Shown: positions 48,301-62,700 of the stretch, in pieces | Layout: every line of letters begins with the position of its first letter | Position numbering within the stretch: position 1 is the stretch's first letter | Origin: Lottia gigantea | Lineage: Eukaryota; Mollusca; Gastropoda; Lottiidae | Length of the DNA: 64,000 nucleotides | Assembly (NCBI RefSeq): GCF_000327385.1 | Contig: NW_008709945.1 | Location: forward strand, 1,422,459 to 1,486,458 | Reading direction: 5' to 3' | The notes under the pieces: model-generated | Database searches by the model: none | What the model was told of the DNA's origin: nothing | What the model saw: the letters and a program-made list of their open reading frames with translations, nothing else | Position numbers and translations under genes: made by a program

Positions 48301-50400
48301 CGTCCATCTATCATAATTCCAGCTGTTTAATACGTCCAAAGTGACCATAATATATATAGTGCTAGATCATGTTCATCATGGTGGGAATTGAAAAACAACT
48401 TTAAGGTGATGATTAATATCAGCTGTTCTTTAAGTTCGGTATGGTGGGCTGTATTGCTCCGCTCATTTAACGATTGCTATGGCGTTTTCCAGTTTAAAGA
48501 AAACAAACGTGGATAATGGGGTCTTTTAATTGCTCTAGATTTTCATTAAGATGATAAGAACTAGTTATATAATTGAGTAGATTAGTCATTTCTTTCTATT
48601 TCACTGTGATATAATGTTATCACAAACCCATCCTCGAAAAGACATTCCCACTTGCATTTACACTCATAGGAGAAGTTCATAGGCCGAGGGGGATTTTTTA
48701 CAAGTTCTGCTTGTTTCTGAATCGGATATCATCATAATTTGTAAATATACAATGTATGATATGAAATAAATAATATTGTTTAAACCAAGTTCATAGGCGT
48801 ACGGATCGGGGGCAGGCAGGATTGTCCGAAATTTTCCCACGAATTTTACCTGCATTGATCTTTGTTTTCGGGTTGTTGCCCCATATTTTTTCTGTCGCTG
48901 CCCGAAGAGATAATATTTACCACCCTGTATATTAGTCCACATTAAACGCATTTTCCTATCATTTCGATTGATATTACGCTTAATTAGAGCCTTAAAATAT
49001 ATTTTCTTCTCATAACCTCGAGAAGCTCTCAGGTCCTACCCTGCCAAAAGAAAACCAGTTCTCTTATTTGGCAAATACAGGTCTCCTAGTCCGAATTCCA
49101 GACATTTTTCATTCCAATTTCCACTGCAAATATTCCGACCGAAATTGCAGACGTAGGAAATTTCTGTTTATTCAGCATTCAGTCTAAAATTAGTTAATTC
49201 CTGCAAGAAATTCCAAGACTCTTGTTTTTAAATTTGATAAGAATTTTACCTCCAGTCGTAAAGAGCCGTTCTGTCAACCAATGTGAATGAACTGAAAATA
49301 TTTTGAAATCATAAATAAACCTTAAACTGATCGTTTCGTGACATTTTTGACATTAAAGAACAATAATTGACGTTTTTGAGAAAATGAGGGTGGTTTTATG
49401 TGAAATTTTAACCTTTTGGGTCGGCCCGTTAATTTTACACGATGTTCAACAGACCTGACCCATATTTTGGTTTCTAAGGTCAACGAAAGTCAAAACTAAC
49501 CGATAAGTTTTAAAACTTGGTTCCATCGCCTTTTGCTGAGTAAACTGTTCACTGTATAATTTCTACATCAAATTATAGCATATGGTAAACTGAATAAAGA
49601 TTGTTCAAATACAAACCGAACATTAAATCTGCAATAATTACTTTTCGAGTTTATTTTTATGTTTTTTTTCTCGTATTTTTCTCCATTTTGTCATTTTGAA
49701 ATGACAGCCAAAGCTATGTGAAAATCAGTCCCTCTTTTGCAACAGAAAATAAACAATTCAGCAAATTAATGATTCCTTTGGAGAAAAAAAATTAATGCAA
49801 ACGAAAAACTAGTGAATCAAAAACGTTTCAAAATTGCACAGGTCAGCAGAAATTACATGTACTTCATTCCCACTGTTTCCACTAATTATTTTAATTGTTT
49901 AATCTAATTAAAATTTATTCTTAATCTTAATTAACTTATCATATCTTTTAAAAGCATGAAAAAATTCTTTGTCTAAAAATGAAATTAACATATAGTCAAA
50001 AAATTAACCATATCAAATACGTTTAATTACAAGAGCCCAATTAATTTTGATATCATAATTATCTGTCAAAAGATGGTATAGGGGACAGAAGAGGTGGGGA
50101 GGGGGAAAAAGGGGATTTTGTGAGTTGGACCAGAATATGTCCAAAAAATGATCCGCTATCCAGAAGTAAGGAATAAAACAAATTATATTGAAATAGTTGT
50201 CTTTTGCGTAATTTACATAGTATATCATAGTGTTATAGTTAAAATATTCTTTAATTAATAATATTCAATATCATTGTTTTTAATTTAACTGGATTTTCTA
50301 AAAGAATCGTATTATTGAAATGGTATCAAATCACGCCGACTCTAGCATGAGTTATACTATACCCCATCTTGTAGAATATACACGACTTCGTTCATATGGT
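45347..50400. other. Gene-poor intergenic stretch
   Basis: There is no supported gene. Notable contents are a short GC-richer block at about 46390-46520 and C/G homopolymers at 48049-48192. Reading frames near 46026, 48664 and 50013 look random. Confidence 0.5.
48049..48192. repeat. Clustered long C and G homopolymer tracts
   Basis: About 15 C at 48049-48063, about 13 G at 48088-48100, and a G-rich tract at 48170-48192 that includes a run of about 16 G. Exact lengths are likely polymorphic or prone to sequencing error. Confidence 0.8.
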
Positions 50401-50407
50401 GCCTACG

Positions 50408-50439
50408 ATTGGTTCATTTTTTAAGCAAGGCATATAAAA
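50408..50439 (+). promoter_or_regulatory. Core promoter of the fibrillar collagen gene (CCAAT and TATA)
   Basis: An inverted CCAAT box (ATTGG, 50408-50412) precedes a TATAAAA box (50433-50439). A start site would be expected near 50463, giving a 5' UTR of about 200 nt before the ATG at 50661. CCAAT plus TATA is typical of strongly expressed collagen genes. Positions of motifs are seen; their use is inferred. Confidence 0.55.
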
Positions 50440-50660
50440 TGTGTTGGCGAATTTAGTCTCGTGTTGGCATTTAACATTGTCAGACAATAACACGTACTCT
50501 AGGAATCCGTTGTTACGCTTAGCATAAAGCGGTAGCACGGCTCTTCCTAGTCTTGGGGCCTAATAACAGGCTTCCAAAAACTGTTTCTATTTTCTTTTTA
50601 AATTTTAAAATCTAATCGAATGTGCGCCTGACCTTGTTGGTCAACAACGTTAGAGGCATT

Positions 50661-50718
50661 ATGTTACGAAAGGTGCTTATAGGATGTTTGGCATTAATAG
50701 CCATAGCAAGAGCCCAAG
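50661..50718 (+). other. Collagen exon 1: signal peptide
   Basis: The ATG has A at -3. The peptide [19 protein letters not shown] has a basic n-region, a hydrophobic core and an ARA cleavage site, with mature Gln19 expected. The donor GTAAGA follows; the exon ends one base into codon 20, matching the VWC exon. Confidence 0.9.
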
Positions 50719-53700
50719 GTAAGAAATTTTCATGTATTTGTTAGTTTTTGTACTTTGTTAATGTCAATGTAGGGAATACTAACAATTTTGCAACTTTTAA
50801 CATTTTGCATGCTTACCAATATCTCGATGACAATAACAGTCAGCGTAGAAGTTCCTACGTGAGAGTGCAAATGTGATATAACCACTATGGATATATGTCA
50901 ATATATTTGCTGTTGTCTTTTTGATTTTGAAAAGATCGGAATTTGCATGCATCCACGGCGAAAAGACGCGTATATCAGACCATAAAAGAAAATACCATTG
51001 TTTGAACTCCGAGGTCATTTTTTAGTTGCATGAGGTTGCTAACAATATCACTAAATTTCGTTTGTATATTAATGCCTTTGTCTTGTATTTACCCTTTTAT
51101 TTGTATATCGTGATCGTTTTACACGGTCGGACCATTAAAACCTATTTTAAAAAAATTTCACAGATTAAAGCTTGCCTAATGCCAAATTTTGAAAAGTTTC
51201 TCTTGGAATAGTATATTAAAGATATACACTTTGCAGGAATACAAGATAACTTCTTTAACTCGAGATGTTTATCAACAAACCGTTTCAGCATGAATTCTAC
51301 TAACTCTGCAGAATTGTTCCTGACAGGCCATCACGTGACCTTAATTTAGTGTTACGAGGTCAAGGGTCATAATGTCACGTGATATTGTAATGCCAGCTGG
51401 GGGTACAGAAAGAATACGTGGCAGGTCTAATAACAAAGAGAGTTTTGTAGTTGAGTTAAAGTTAAACTTTACTTTGAAAATTTCCGCTACTATGAAAATT
51501 TTTGCCAGTTCCAGAAATTTAATACTAAAAGTCTCAATTCACGAACAATAGAAAAAGGGTTGAGTATGTCAAATTAAAAGGAGTTTACATACTGAAAATA
51601 ACCATTTAAAAATATCCGTCGCCAAAAAAACGCAGTGTTTTGTTACAATCAATATAACAGTTCAACCATTAATTTTTTTTGTCACCATTACTACCTGTTC
51701 CCTAAACGTTTTTGAAAAGCCATAAGAATAATTCTTGGCGTAAAAAATATAGCACTAATATAAAAAAAAATATTATCATATTCATTAAATACCATTCGTT
51801 ACAAATTATCGGATTTTCAAGAAGTAGGTCAACGTCTCTGATGGCTGTTCAGATGTCAACCATAAAACGATTTCTAACCCCTTTTTTGGCTGTGTAAACT
51901 GGAAACTACTAATTACTTAAAATATTTTCCGCAAATCTATTCCGCAGCTCTTAAGCAATGCCAATTAAATTTTTTCTATTGATCCCATTGAAGGTCATTA
52001 CTAAATTTCCTCGGATTCTCACCTGAGACATTTACTGCATTCCAAGATTCCGATCTGAGACGATTACCTCTAACATTCTCTCCACTAATGCTGCATGCTT
52101 TATGCTTATAATATTTACTAAAATAGTAACATGTCGCTCTACCCTTGTAGAAATAAAATGCGATGGTACAAATGATGGCGATATATTCTTACCCTTCCCC
52201 GAGACCGACCCTTGTTACCAATGTGAATGCATACAAGGAGAGAATGAATGTGAATATCTTGAATGCAAAGAAATGGTCTGCCAAAATGGCGAGCTCCCTT
52301 ACAAACCAGAGGGCGAATGCTGCGCAATATGTCCACGTAAGTTCATACTATTGTATTCACATTGGAGAAAGGGGGATAGGAAAATTGTTGCTAAATATCA
52401 GTACATATCACGTAGTATTCCCAATGTTTCACCTGCAAGTTACCCCACTTTTACTAAAGATATTCATTACTAACTTTGTGTGAAATAATAAAGAATTTGA
52501 CATTAACAATTTTCGCAAGATACATGTACATTGTACATCTTGCCAAATGGTGTATTAATTTCATTGTATAAATCGGTATTGCATCTCTTTAAAAACATAG
52601 AAAGGAAATCAACTTCAAAACTTTGAAAATACATAATTTTGCAAGATTGGCTTTTCCCTTGACTATATAAAAAGAACTAAACGCAAGCCAGATTTTTTTG
52701 TGTGATTACAATTACACATGTGTTTTCTGTGTCAGAGTAAACACAAAATGTGCTTTTTGATCATATAAGTGACTACTTACTAACGCACTGTTTTCTATTC
52801 TGTTTTCAGAAGAGGTTTCTGCTGAGGTAAGTTCATCTCATTCCTTCATTACAATCTGTGTGCTAATTGAGAATAATAGTAGATGCAATCAGGGCCGTTC
52901 TATGATGGATGCTCTTTCTTTTGCCCCACGGATAAAAGCTGGATTACCTTTATACCCATAATATACAATATCTCATGGTTTAGATTCTTAGATGAGACTT
53001 AAGAACAAAGCAGCATTTTGATGAGCTTATATCATGGTTACAATCTGCAGGTTACTACACTTGTTATCCAAGAAACACCAAAATTTGCATTTTAATCGGA
53101 TTGCCATGGAAATGGAAATAACTTTAGTTTTCGGATGAAAAACTTAACTCTGGAAATGGTTCCAGAAGTGTTTCAGTTTTTAGACAATTCTAGTCGAATT
53201 ATAAATGTTCTTACTATATTTGTCAGTTGACTCACATGTCTACAATGTGGTAATAATGTCAAAACCGGAAATGCCTTCTGGAATGTAGGATCTACCCATT
53301 CTTTAAAATATTCTTATAAATACATTTAATCTGTTCAACATGGCCGATATTAGACCTGTATTCAACGCCGTATTGCAAGAATATATAGGCTTTAAAAATA
53401 GAAAACCATTAAGTTTGCAATATACAAGACTGCAAGACATTCAACTTTTTCTACCGAGGTGACTGTCCTATCCTGCAATATACCTCTTGGTGTGCTTTGT
53501 GTTGGACCCTCTGGATGCTAGAATTGCTCACTCTACCGGGGTACCGATTGTGTTCGTCATTTCGGAATCCCCATCTTAGATACCAACTATAAGTCTGACC
53601 AAGCCTTGAACACGCCTTAACGGTAAACGATCCGTGGAAATATTGACCATCTTAGGTTTCAATGCATACCCAAAGATCATTAGCCTCTTTTTTCATAATT

Positions 53701-56700
53701 CAAAAATAATGAATATCTATTAATAACTTATTTTAAATTTATGCTTTCAGAGATCCCCCCGTGAAGATGTAAGTATCCATTTTTTGTTCTGGAAATCCAA
53801 TCAGTTGCTTTTACAGCCGATAAAACCTTTCAGTACCCTAATAACATTCCAAAGGCGGTAGCAGACCTATTCTGTGCCTTACATCTCCCACTTCTGTTCT
53901 TCTAATAAAATCTTAACATAGGAAGTAACGGCATCACAGTCTTATATAACATGGTATGCTCCAATGAGACCAATACCGTAAGGAAAGAAATCAAGATGAT
54001 TGTTTTAAACCTTACGTCACTGGTAATATAGTAATAGATGACTGATCTCTTATTCCTTTTCCAGGGTGTTGTAGCTGATACTGGATACCGAGCTAGATCT
54101 TCTAATGATAAAGCTGGACCCGCCATGACTGGTTACTACCAGGCTGTAAGTAAATCTTTTTTACCATCAGTATTGAACGATCAACTATTAATATGTTACT
54201 TAGCACCAACATTCACCTTTATTCAAATTTTACTTAGCACACGAGGTTTTAGAAGTGGCGGATTCGGATAAGCTGTGCTTTGTTTCTGGGATCTTACCGA
54301 TATTATCGTATTGCGTTCTAACGATACCGGTATCAAATGGTAATATTAGACCAATCTGTAATTTTTTTTTTAATATATTACCATGCAAAGGGATCTCGAA
54401 GGACAAATATACTATTAACTATTTATGATCTCATTAATCGAATAACTAGATATTTTACCATGGTTAAAAACCTTATTTTAATCACTGTGCCTTCAAATGT
54501 TTTAAACTTCCCTTTTTCAGGGCGCTCCCGGACCTCGTGGACCCCCTGGACCACCCGGACAACCTGGACCACAAGGATTCCAAGGTGTACGTGGTGAAAA
54601 TGGCGACCCTGGACAACATGTAAGTATCTTTATCTTTTATTCAAAATGTATATCATGTGAACGTCATGAGATATCAACAATGTCATTGGTGGAAATATTG
54701 TATGATTTGAACATACTTTCCAAAACAATGTTGTTAGATTCAAATAAATTTCAGTAGTACGAAATTAAGTGAATTGTATGGAGGTTGGTAGTTGAATGAC
54801 TACTGTCTATCCCTGGCAGTATTTCCAAGTTTTAAGGATTTATATATTGTGTATTTTAGGGATCACCTGGACAACGAGGATTCCCAGGACCTCCTGGACC
54901 TTCTGGTCAAGATGTAAGTAGTTTTTTTTTTTTATGTATTTAACAATTAGATAAATCACTTTTATCATAGAATGTTAAATAAACCATATCGTTTTTATTC
55001 CGTTATTCTATAACGTTGAATGGTCACATTATTTTGCAAACGAGCGCACCACTTCTCTGGTTTGAAAAATAGTCAATATGATTGAATTTATCAGACTTAT
55101 GTCTGAATAAGTTAGTTCATTGATGGAATCAAATCCTTTATTAAGCAAAAGTGCCATGTTAAAGCAGTACAAGCAAAAAACAATATTTTGAATAATTATC
55201 TGTATTGTTTGTGTTTCTAGGGTGATGAAGGTTTACCTGGAGATATGGGACCCCCTGGTGCTCTTGGACCTGCTGTAAGTTGTCATCTTTATTTTGTCGT
55301 CTTTAATTTACCATTTCTCTGACCGCACTTGAGAACATTTCTTCGACAACATTAGATGTGATATGAAAATAAAATTCCCATAAGAGACCTTGGTCACGAA
55401 GTCAGATCATATGTCCATGTGGTGTACCAAGTAAGTATTCAATATAAGAAATATGGAAGGCTGATAATCGGGTACTGGTTCAAAAAATGATGTCATATAT
55501 ACATGATGTATATTAAGTGTAAACTACATACGTATTAATCAATCCTTGTCTAATTTTAGGGACCACCCGGACGATCCGGAATCCCCGGAATGCCTGGACC
55601 TAAAGGACATCGTGGATTCCCCGGACAGCCTGGTAAAATCGGAGAAACTGGCAAAGAGGGAGATAAGGTACGTTACATTTATGAATGATTCATAAACAAA
55701 GAGCTGCTATTTGTGACCAATGAACAACTAGTGAAGAGCTCTGTTAATTTCTAGATCTTCAACAGCCCAAACTTGATTTTATATTCTTGAAATTTTGAGC
55801 AAACTGAAGACTTTCATTTTGGTAATTTTTCACTAATGTATCTTATTTTGATGTTTTTGATGTATATTTATTTGATGCCTTTTATAGTAATGTATATTTT
55901 ATGATTGTAGGGTGCTCCTGGACCCCCAGGACCTACCGGTGGACCCGGTTCTATTGGTCCCCGTGGTGCAAACGGAGAACGTGGACGAGATGGAAGCACT
56001 GGTGCCCCTGTAAGTACTAGATTATTAAAACATAAATTTCGTTTGTTCGATTAAAATATTTCAATTATTCCCAAGTTCTGCTGTATGTTCAAATCTGTAG
56101 CAATTTCAACACATTTCTCAAAGTAAATAAATCACTATACAGTTGTCATCTTATTTTATTATAATGTTCCTCATGTTGCATTTTCTAGGGTTTAAGAGGT
56201 ACTGATGGTCAACCCGGAAGTAGTGGAGCACCCGGACCTATTGGTCCACCCGGATCTGCTGGATTCCCCGGAAGTAACGGAGCTAAGGTATGTTCATTGT
56301 TTTTAAATTTAGCTCTTGATACGTTTCTAAGGATGTTACTTAGCAAAACCACATTTCTTTATAACAGGTTCGCTATCCGGTTTTCAGCTTTCCAATCAGC
56401 AGTTTTCATTCATTTCTGGAACTGGACTATTTACATATATTAAAGACTCTAATCAAATTCCTATCCCGTCCATTTACATTGTTTGTTTCTATTGTATATC
56501 TCTATTTTAGGGTGATCGTGGAGGCGCAGGAGAACGAGGTCCTCCCGGAGCTACTGGTACACCCGGTAATGATGGAGCCTCTGGTGCACCTGGTGCCCCT
56601 GGACAATCTGGTATCAGAGGAGAAGATGGTTCTCCTGGAGATAAAGGAGAACGAGTAAGTAGTCTGCATTGTTGCATTTCCAGTAATGTTAATAGTTTTG

Positions 56701-59700
56701 TAAGGAGTTTCACTAAGTGAAAACATAGACTAAATCCTGAAACTGAACAATGAAGATGAACCCTTCAGATAAATCATTAACCTGAACACTAGAAAAGGAC
56801 ACTGAAACTACATACTGAAACTGAACAAATTTAACTAAATCATTATAATCATTTTTAATCATATATGTCATTTCAGGGTTTAACTGGATCTAACGGTGCC
56901 CCTGGATTCCCTGGACCACAAGGACCACCCGGACCAAGCGGTCTTGCTGGAGCTGGTGGACCCAAAGGAGATGCTGTAAGTATATAAGTTATTAACATAA
57001 GTCACGAAAGTCAATATTATATTGTTCGTGTAAATCATCCGATCTACAATCTACGAACGGCCATTCGTAATCTGCAAGAGTTTTCAATTAATGGCCACTA
57101 GAAACGCCTCAAGCAATTGTTAGCCAATAATTTGTTGACTTGTCACGTGTTTCATTTTGACCCATTCTGTGGTCGTGTCAACACACTGTTTCGTTACTCA
57201 GTGGCCAAATGGTATATACATGTACAATGTATGTATGCATATTCGTTAAGCTGAAAATCAAAAACGCACGTGTCAGACTGTATTGTAATAATATTTTTCA
57301 TTATTCAGGGACGAGATGGTTCCCCCGGAAGCTCTGGTGATCCCGGTCCAAGAGGTTCCCCTGGATCTCAAGGTGAACGAGGACTTCCTGGTCTTCCCGG
57401 TGTTGAGGGCAAACGTGTAAGTAAAGCTTTGATATCTCTTTCAAAATGTAGATAGTATTAGTATTTCATCGTGAAAATCTTATGTGGAGTTTTTTTAAAT
57501 GTGATATTGTGATGAAGTCAACGTTTCAAATTTTTATCTTGCAAGTCAAGATTTCAAAAATGAATATTGTCTATTTCAGGGACCTAGTGGACCCGTCGGT
57601 TCCCCAGGACCCCAAGGTTCTCAAGGAGATTCTGTAAGTATTCATTCATTATTCATTGTTTTCCTTGCAACAGACCTTAGAGTCAGAGCTTCAAATAGAT
57701 TAGCAGATTACATTGGTTCTAGATTCTGTTCTGTCAGGAATGCAGGTTCACTGGTCGTTTGATTCCACTGCATTTACCAACTTATCATTCTCCTAGATTT
57801 CGCAATTGCTTATGGAGTTAATAAAATGGTAAGCAATGGTTCGTAATAACTTCTTGCACTTAAAGCAAGACCCACTCTTCAAGAGCATTTGCTATTCTGT
57901 TAGGCATTCATATTATGTTGTTTGTATTTAGGGATCACAAGGTGCTCCCGGTCTTCCCGGAGCCGGTGGACAACCTGGACAGAGAGGTTCTGATGGTGCT
58001 AGAGGAGAGGCTGGAGAACGAGGAGAACCCGGATCAGCTGTAAGTAACCACTGTTATTTTTTTCTTTTTTTGATTGTTTGTTATGATATAAGAGTATATT
58101 TTAGGGAAGAAGTATTTTCGAGAAAAAATTTGCAATTTTCGGGTTGTAAAGCAGAGAAAAGGGACACTCCCCTCAACACCGGAACCATTTTGCTTTCTCT
58201 TTTGCCTGAGGCACTATTGTGATATGATCTCTACATGTCATTTAACAAATGGCTTTGTTTTCTGTTCTTTAATGATTATTTCGACTTTGTTGTATCGGAA
58301 TTCTAAATAAAGCTGTTTTATTTTTCAGGGTCAACATGGTGCCCCTGGACCTTCCGGTGCCCCTGGTGCTCGAGTAAGTAAACATTTTGATGCAATGAAT
58401 TATAATTTCTTCGAATGATATTCCAAAAAGATACAAATATGAATAAATAAACAAATAGATAACTGATTGAATATATGCATGAATGCATGAATGAATGATT
58501 GAATTTTCTATTAATTTCTCGTTATAGGGTTCCCCTGGATTCCCTGGTTTAGATGGTTCTACTGGTGACCGAGGACCCGCTGTAAGTATCATTTATTCTT
58601 ACCAAATCTTATTGATTAAGTCTGATAATGTCCGAATAATTAGATACATTAGGAATCAAATAGTATTTGGTCCTTTCTTCGTCACTTGGTCTTTTGGATA
58701 GCTAGTACTGATATTGTAACTTAACTTATAACTTTGAGTTTGTTAAGCTTAATACATTGTCTTTCCGCTTTATGCAGTTGGTACTTAAAGTAGACGTTAT
58801 TCTTTTGGTGGTCTTCAGTAGCTTATTTGTTTTTGGATCTTTATTATTAGGGAAGCAATGGTCTCGATGGTGCCCCTGGAGAGCAAGGTCCACAAGGTAA
58901 TGCTGGACCACCCGGACTTCAAGGACCCTCTGGAAACAAAGGTGAAATGGTAAGTCAGTTTCTTAGTCTGTTATCGTATAATTTATTTTAAAAAATATGA
59001 AGCAGTTTGGCAAATGATTTGAATCTTGACTCATTTCAAGTCAATATCTTTGTTTTTGTTATGGTAAAATTTATTAAGCTAAATAAGGCAGTTTCGCTCT
59101 TAGCCTCCACCCATTTCACATTTAACAGGATTCGATCGATTTGGATGATTTGGAAATGAGCATGGTTAGATTTCTAATCCGTTTACATTTATTAAATTTT
59201 AAGGGAGCTGAAGGACGACAAGGTGATCCTGGACGACCAGGTGCACAAGGACCACGAGGAGAGAGAGGACCTTCTGGTGAACCTGGTCCAGGCGGACCTC
59301 CCGGACCCACTGTAAGTTGTTATTCTTTGCCTCAAAGGATTTTGTGATTGAACTAACTGCTAATTTTAGTATTATATTACTGTGATAAAACCTGATTCAA
59401 TTTCACGACTTAGTTCGTCAACTCAGTATCTCTATTCTAAAGCCTATCAATTTAATTTTGATACTTCTATCTTTAAAAGAACAGAAATGAGTCGACTTAG
59501 GTGTAAGGTGTTCTTATAAGCTTGATGAAACGTGTATGATACATTTTATCATTTTAGGGTCAAACTGGAGAACGAGGAGAGGGTGGACAACAAGGAGAAC
59601 AAGGTTTCCAAGTAAGCTATATTTTGTTGATTTCGTTCATAACTGCAATTCCATAAGCATTATTTAGCATTTATTAACTCAAGAGCCCATTTCATTTTGT

Positions 59701-62700
59701 CCATTTGGATATGAAATCGCACTGATAATCTTCACTAAAAGAGAAATGATAACATTAATACATTGTTGTAATACATTGCTATACCATCTTACTTACTGTT
59801 TTCAGGGTTTACCTGGTGCTGATGGAGCTCCCGGAGAGACCGGTAACACTGGACCACCCGGAGAAACTGGTGCCCCTGGTGAATCTGGACTTGCTGGTGA
59901 ACGAGTGAGTATACATTACACATAGCCCATTTATTCACTTCAAAATAACGACATCATATTGAGAGGCGGTCAGTTTGAAATGTTTCACTTTAAGATAAAA
60001 ATAATCCGTTATGCCGAATAACAATGTGAGTGGACTGCAATTTGAAAAGTTCTGATTTACAAAATATCACGATAGAGAACTGTTGAAGAAGATCGTTTTC
60101 CTGTAACGTCACTTGAATATTGAAATGCTCTTATTTTTTTAGGGTGAACAAGGTTTCCCTGGTGAAGTTGGACCACCTGGACAACGAGGTGCCCCTGGAG
60201 AACGAGGTAACTCTGGACCTTCTGGAGAAGTCGGTATGCCCGTAAGTATCAAATTTTGATATTATTTATTTCTTTGAGAAGCGATTATTTGATGTTTGTT
60301 GCATCTTCCAGATTAAGTTGTTTTTTGGGACAATGTTCCTACTAACACTTTAGTCCACCCATGTTCACAATTATCAAGTTGCTGTTGATTTCTGTTCACA
60401 ATTGGACTCTTCTCTCCACCGAAGAAGCATACCAAGTGCTTGAATGTTGATCACCAAATGGACATTGTTACTTACCAGTAGATATTATTAGAGTTCATCA
60501 GGTTGTTATTGACCACTCCTCACAATAGGACGCTTTTCTTCACCGATGAAGCGTATCAAGTGCTCTGTACTTACCAATGGAGCTTATTGTAATCTATGGA
60601 AGAAGTTATCAAAGATAATAAAAAGTGTGTTGTATATCTGTAGGGTCCACCTGGTAATTCTGGAGATCGTGGTGATCCTGGTCCACAAGGATTAATTGTA
60701 AGTATATTGATATATTAGTCACAACACAGTCAATGACAATATACGTCTGTAAAGTCTTCAAAGAAATCCATATTGTTGAAGCCTTCGTGTCAATCTAAAT
60801 CTGAAGACAAGCTGTTCTATGAAACCTTCGAGGCAAGTAATGTTATTACAACTATGAAATTGCTGACTATGGATTGTGAATTGCAAATGAAGAACTACGA
60901 CAATGAACTGAGCAATCATTGATATCTAAGCTCACAATAACTTACATCGCCAATTTTTTTTTGCTATCCTAGGGTCTTCCTGGAGAGCAAGGTCCACAAG
61001 GTCGTGCTGGTCCAAGAGGTCTTACTGTAAGTATCTAAATTATACATAGTTATATTATCCTATATTGTAAAGCATACAGGAATATATCAACTGTTAGATT
61101 AATTTAAGCATATGCTCTGATGTGGAAAACATCTGGAAATACTCCAAAGTTGATAAAAAATCCATTATCTTCACTTATAAATATTCTTTTTACATCCATA
61201 GGGTTCTACTGGAGAAAGAGGTCGAGATGGTGAACCTGGTCCACCCGGAGAGACTGGTAATGCTGGTCCACCCGGAGCAACTGGTCCATCTGGACTCGTA
61301 GCTGCTAAAGGAGATCGTGGACCTTCCGGTCCTGCTGGAGAACCCGGTCCACCCGGAAACACTGGACAACGAGGTGTTGCTGGTGCCCAAGGTCAACAAG
61401 GTCCACCCGGTCTTGGCGTAAGTATTGTCAGAGCATCGATTATACACATGGAATATCCCTATTGATGGGATTTATAAAGTTCTTGACAGAGGAAGTTTTA
61501 ACATGGTTGTTGGCATTGATCATACGACGCACAAAACACATTGTTAGTTTGGCATGTTTCCGGTCTGGTACTCCTGTAATATTTATAATCATCTTCCAGC
61601 TAATTAGACAATCAATTGATTATTATTTATTCTTCTAGGGTGCCCCCGGAGAATCTGGTCTTGCTGGTGAAACTGGAGCTCCTGGATTAAAGGTAAGTCA
61701 CTGATTTAATAGTCCAGTCTGCCCAATCTTTGTCATGATATCAAGAACATCAGTTGAGTTTCACTATGTTACTGAGGTATTTACTATTAATTCCTCAAAT
61801 TTTACTGCTTGATGGGTGCAGATACGTTGAACTGGATATTCAAAGCTGACATTTGCAACTTACAATAGTTATTTTCATTACCAAATTTATCTGAAGGCAT
61901 TATTTAGTTTGCTTCTTATATTTTTAGGGAGATAATGGTGCTCGTGGATTCCGTGGTGAACAAGGTCCCTCTGGTGAACCTGTAAGTAGCTGTTTCAATA
62001 TATTTACAACTTTATCTTGGTGATGTATTTAATGTTATATAACACTATTTTAAGAATTCATGAGCTATTCAGCAAATACCAGCATACTTGATGACGCCCG
62101 ATCTAAAGTAATATTCTATATAGTAAAAGTCATCCGTTCCTTTATTTCTAGGGACCCGAAGGTGTTGCTGGACGTAAAGGTTCTCGAGGAGAGGGTGGTA
62201 CCCCCGGTACCGCTGGACAACCTGGTCAACCCGGCCGACAAGGACCCGCTGGACCACCCGGAGCCCAAGGATCACTTGGACCTGCCGGTACAGCTGGACA
62301 ACAAGGAGAACGAGTAAGTAATTTTGCTTTACTTTTATTTCAGATCTGTATTGAATTCGCTTGAATATATTATTGGTTTGATGCAAGAAACCTAAATGTC
62401 TTATGAAGCATTATAGGCAATAGCTTCGAGGCTGAAGTCTACTCTTGACATCCGAGATCCAACTTCATTTATAATACAAGATAAACCTATAATCCAATAA
62501 TTTTTATTACCTTCAGGGAGAGCGAGGTGAGGTTGGACCCCCAGGACGACAAGGAGAGGCTGGTGCTTCTGGAAACAATGGACTTGATGGTGCCCCCGGT
62601 GATAGAGGATCTCCAGGACAACAAGTGAGTATCATATTATATACTTTTTGAATTTTGCATTTCTGTGGTGCTATATTTTTGGATAACTTTATTAAGGCTT

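Noticed and set aside
56502-62386. Minus-strand Gly/Pro- or Ser/Thr-rich frames
   Set aside because: They are antisense shadows of the collagen Gly-X-Y exons.
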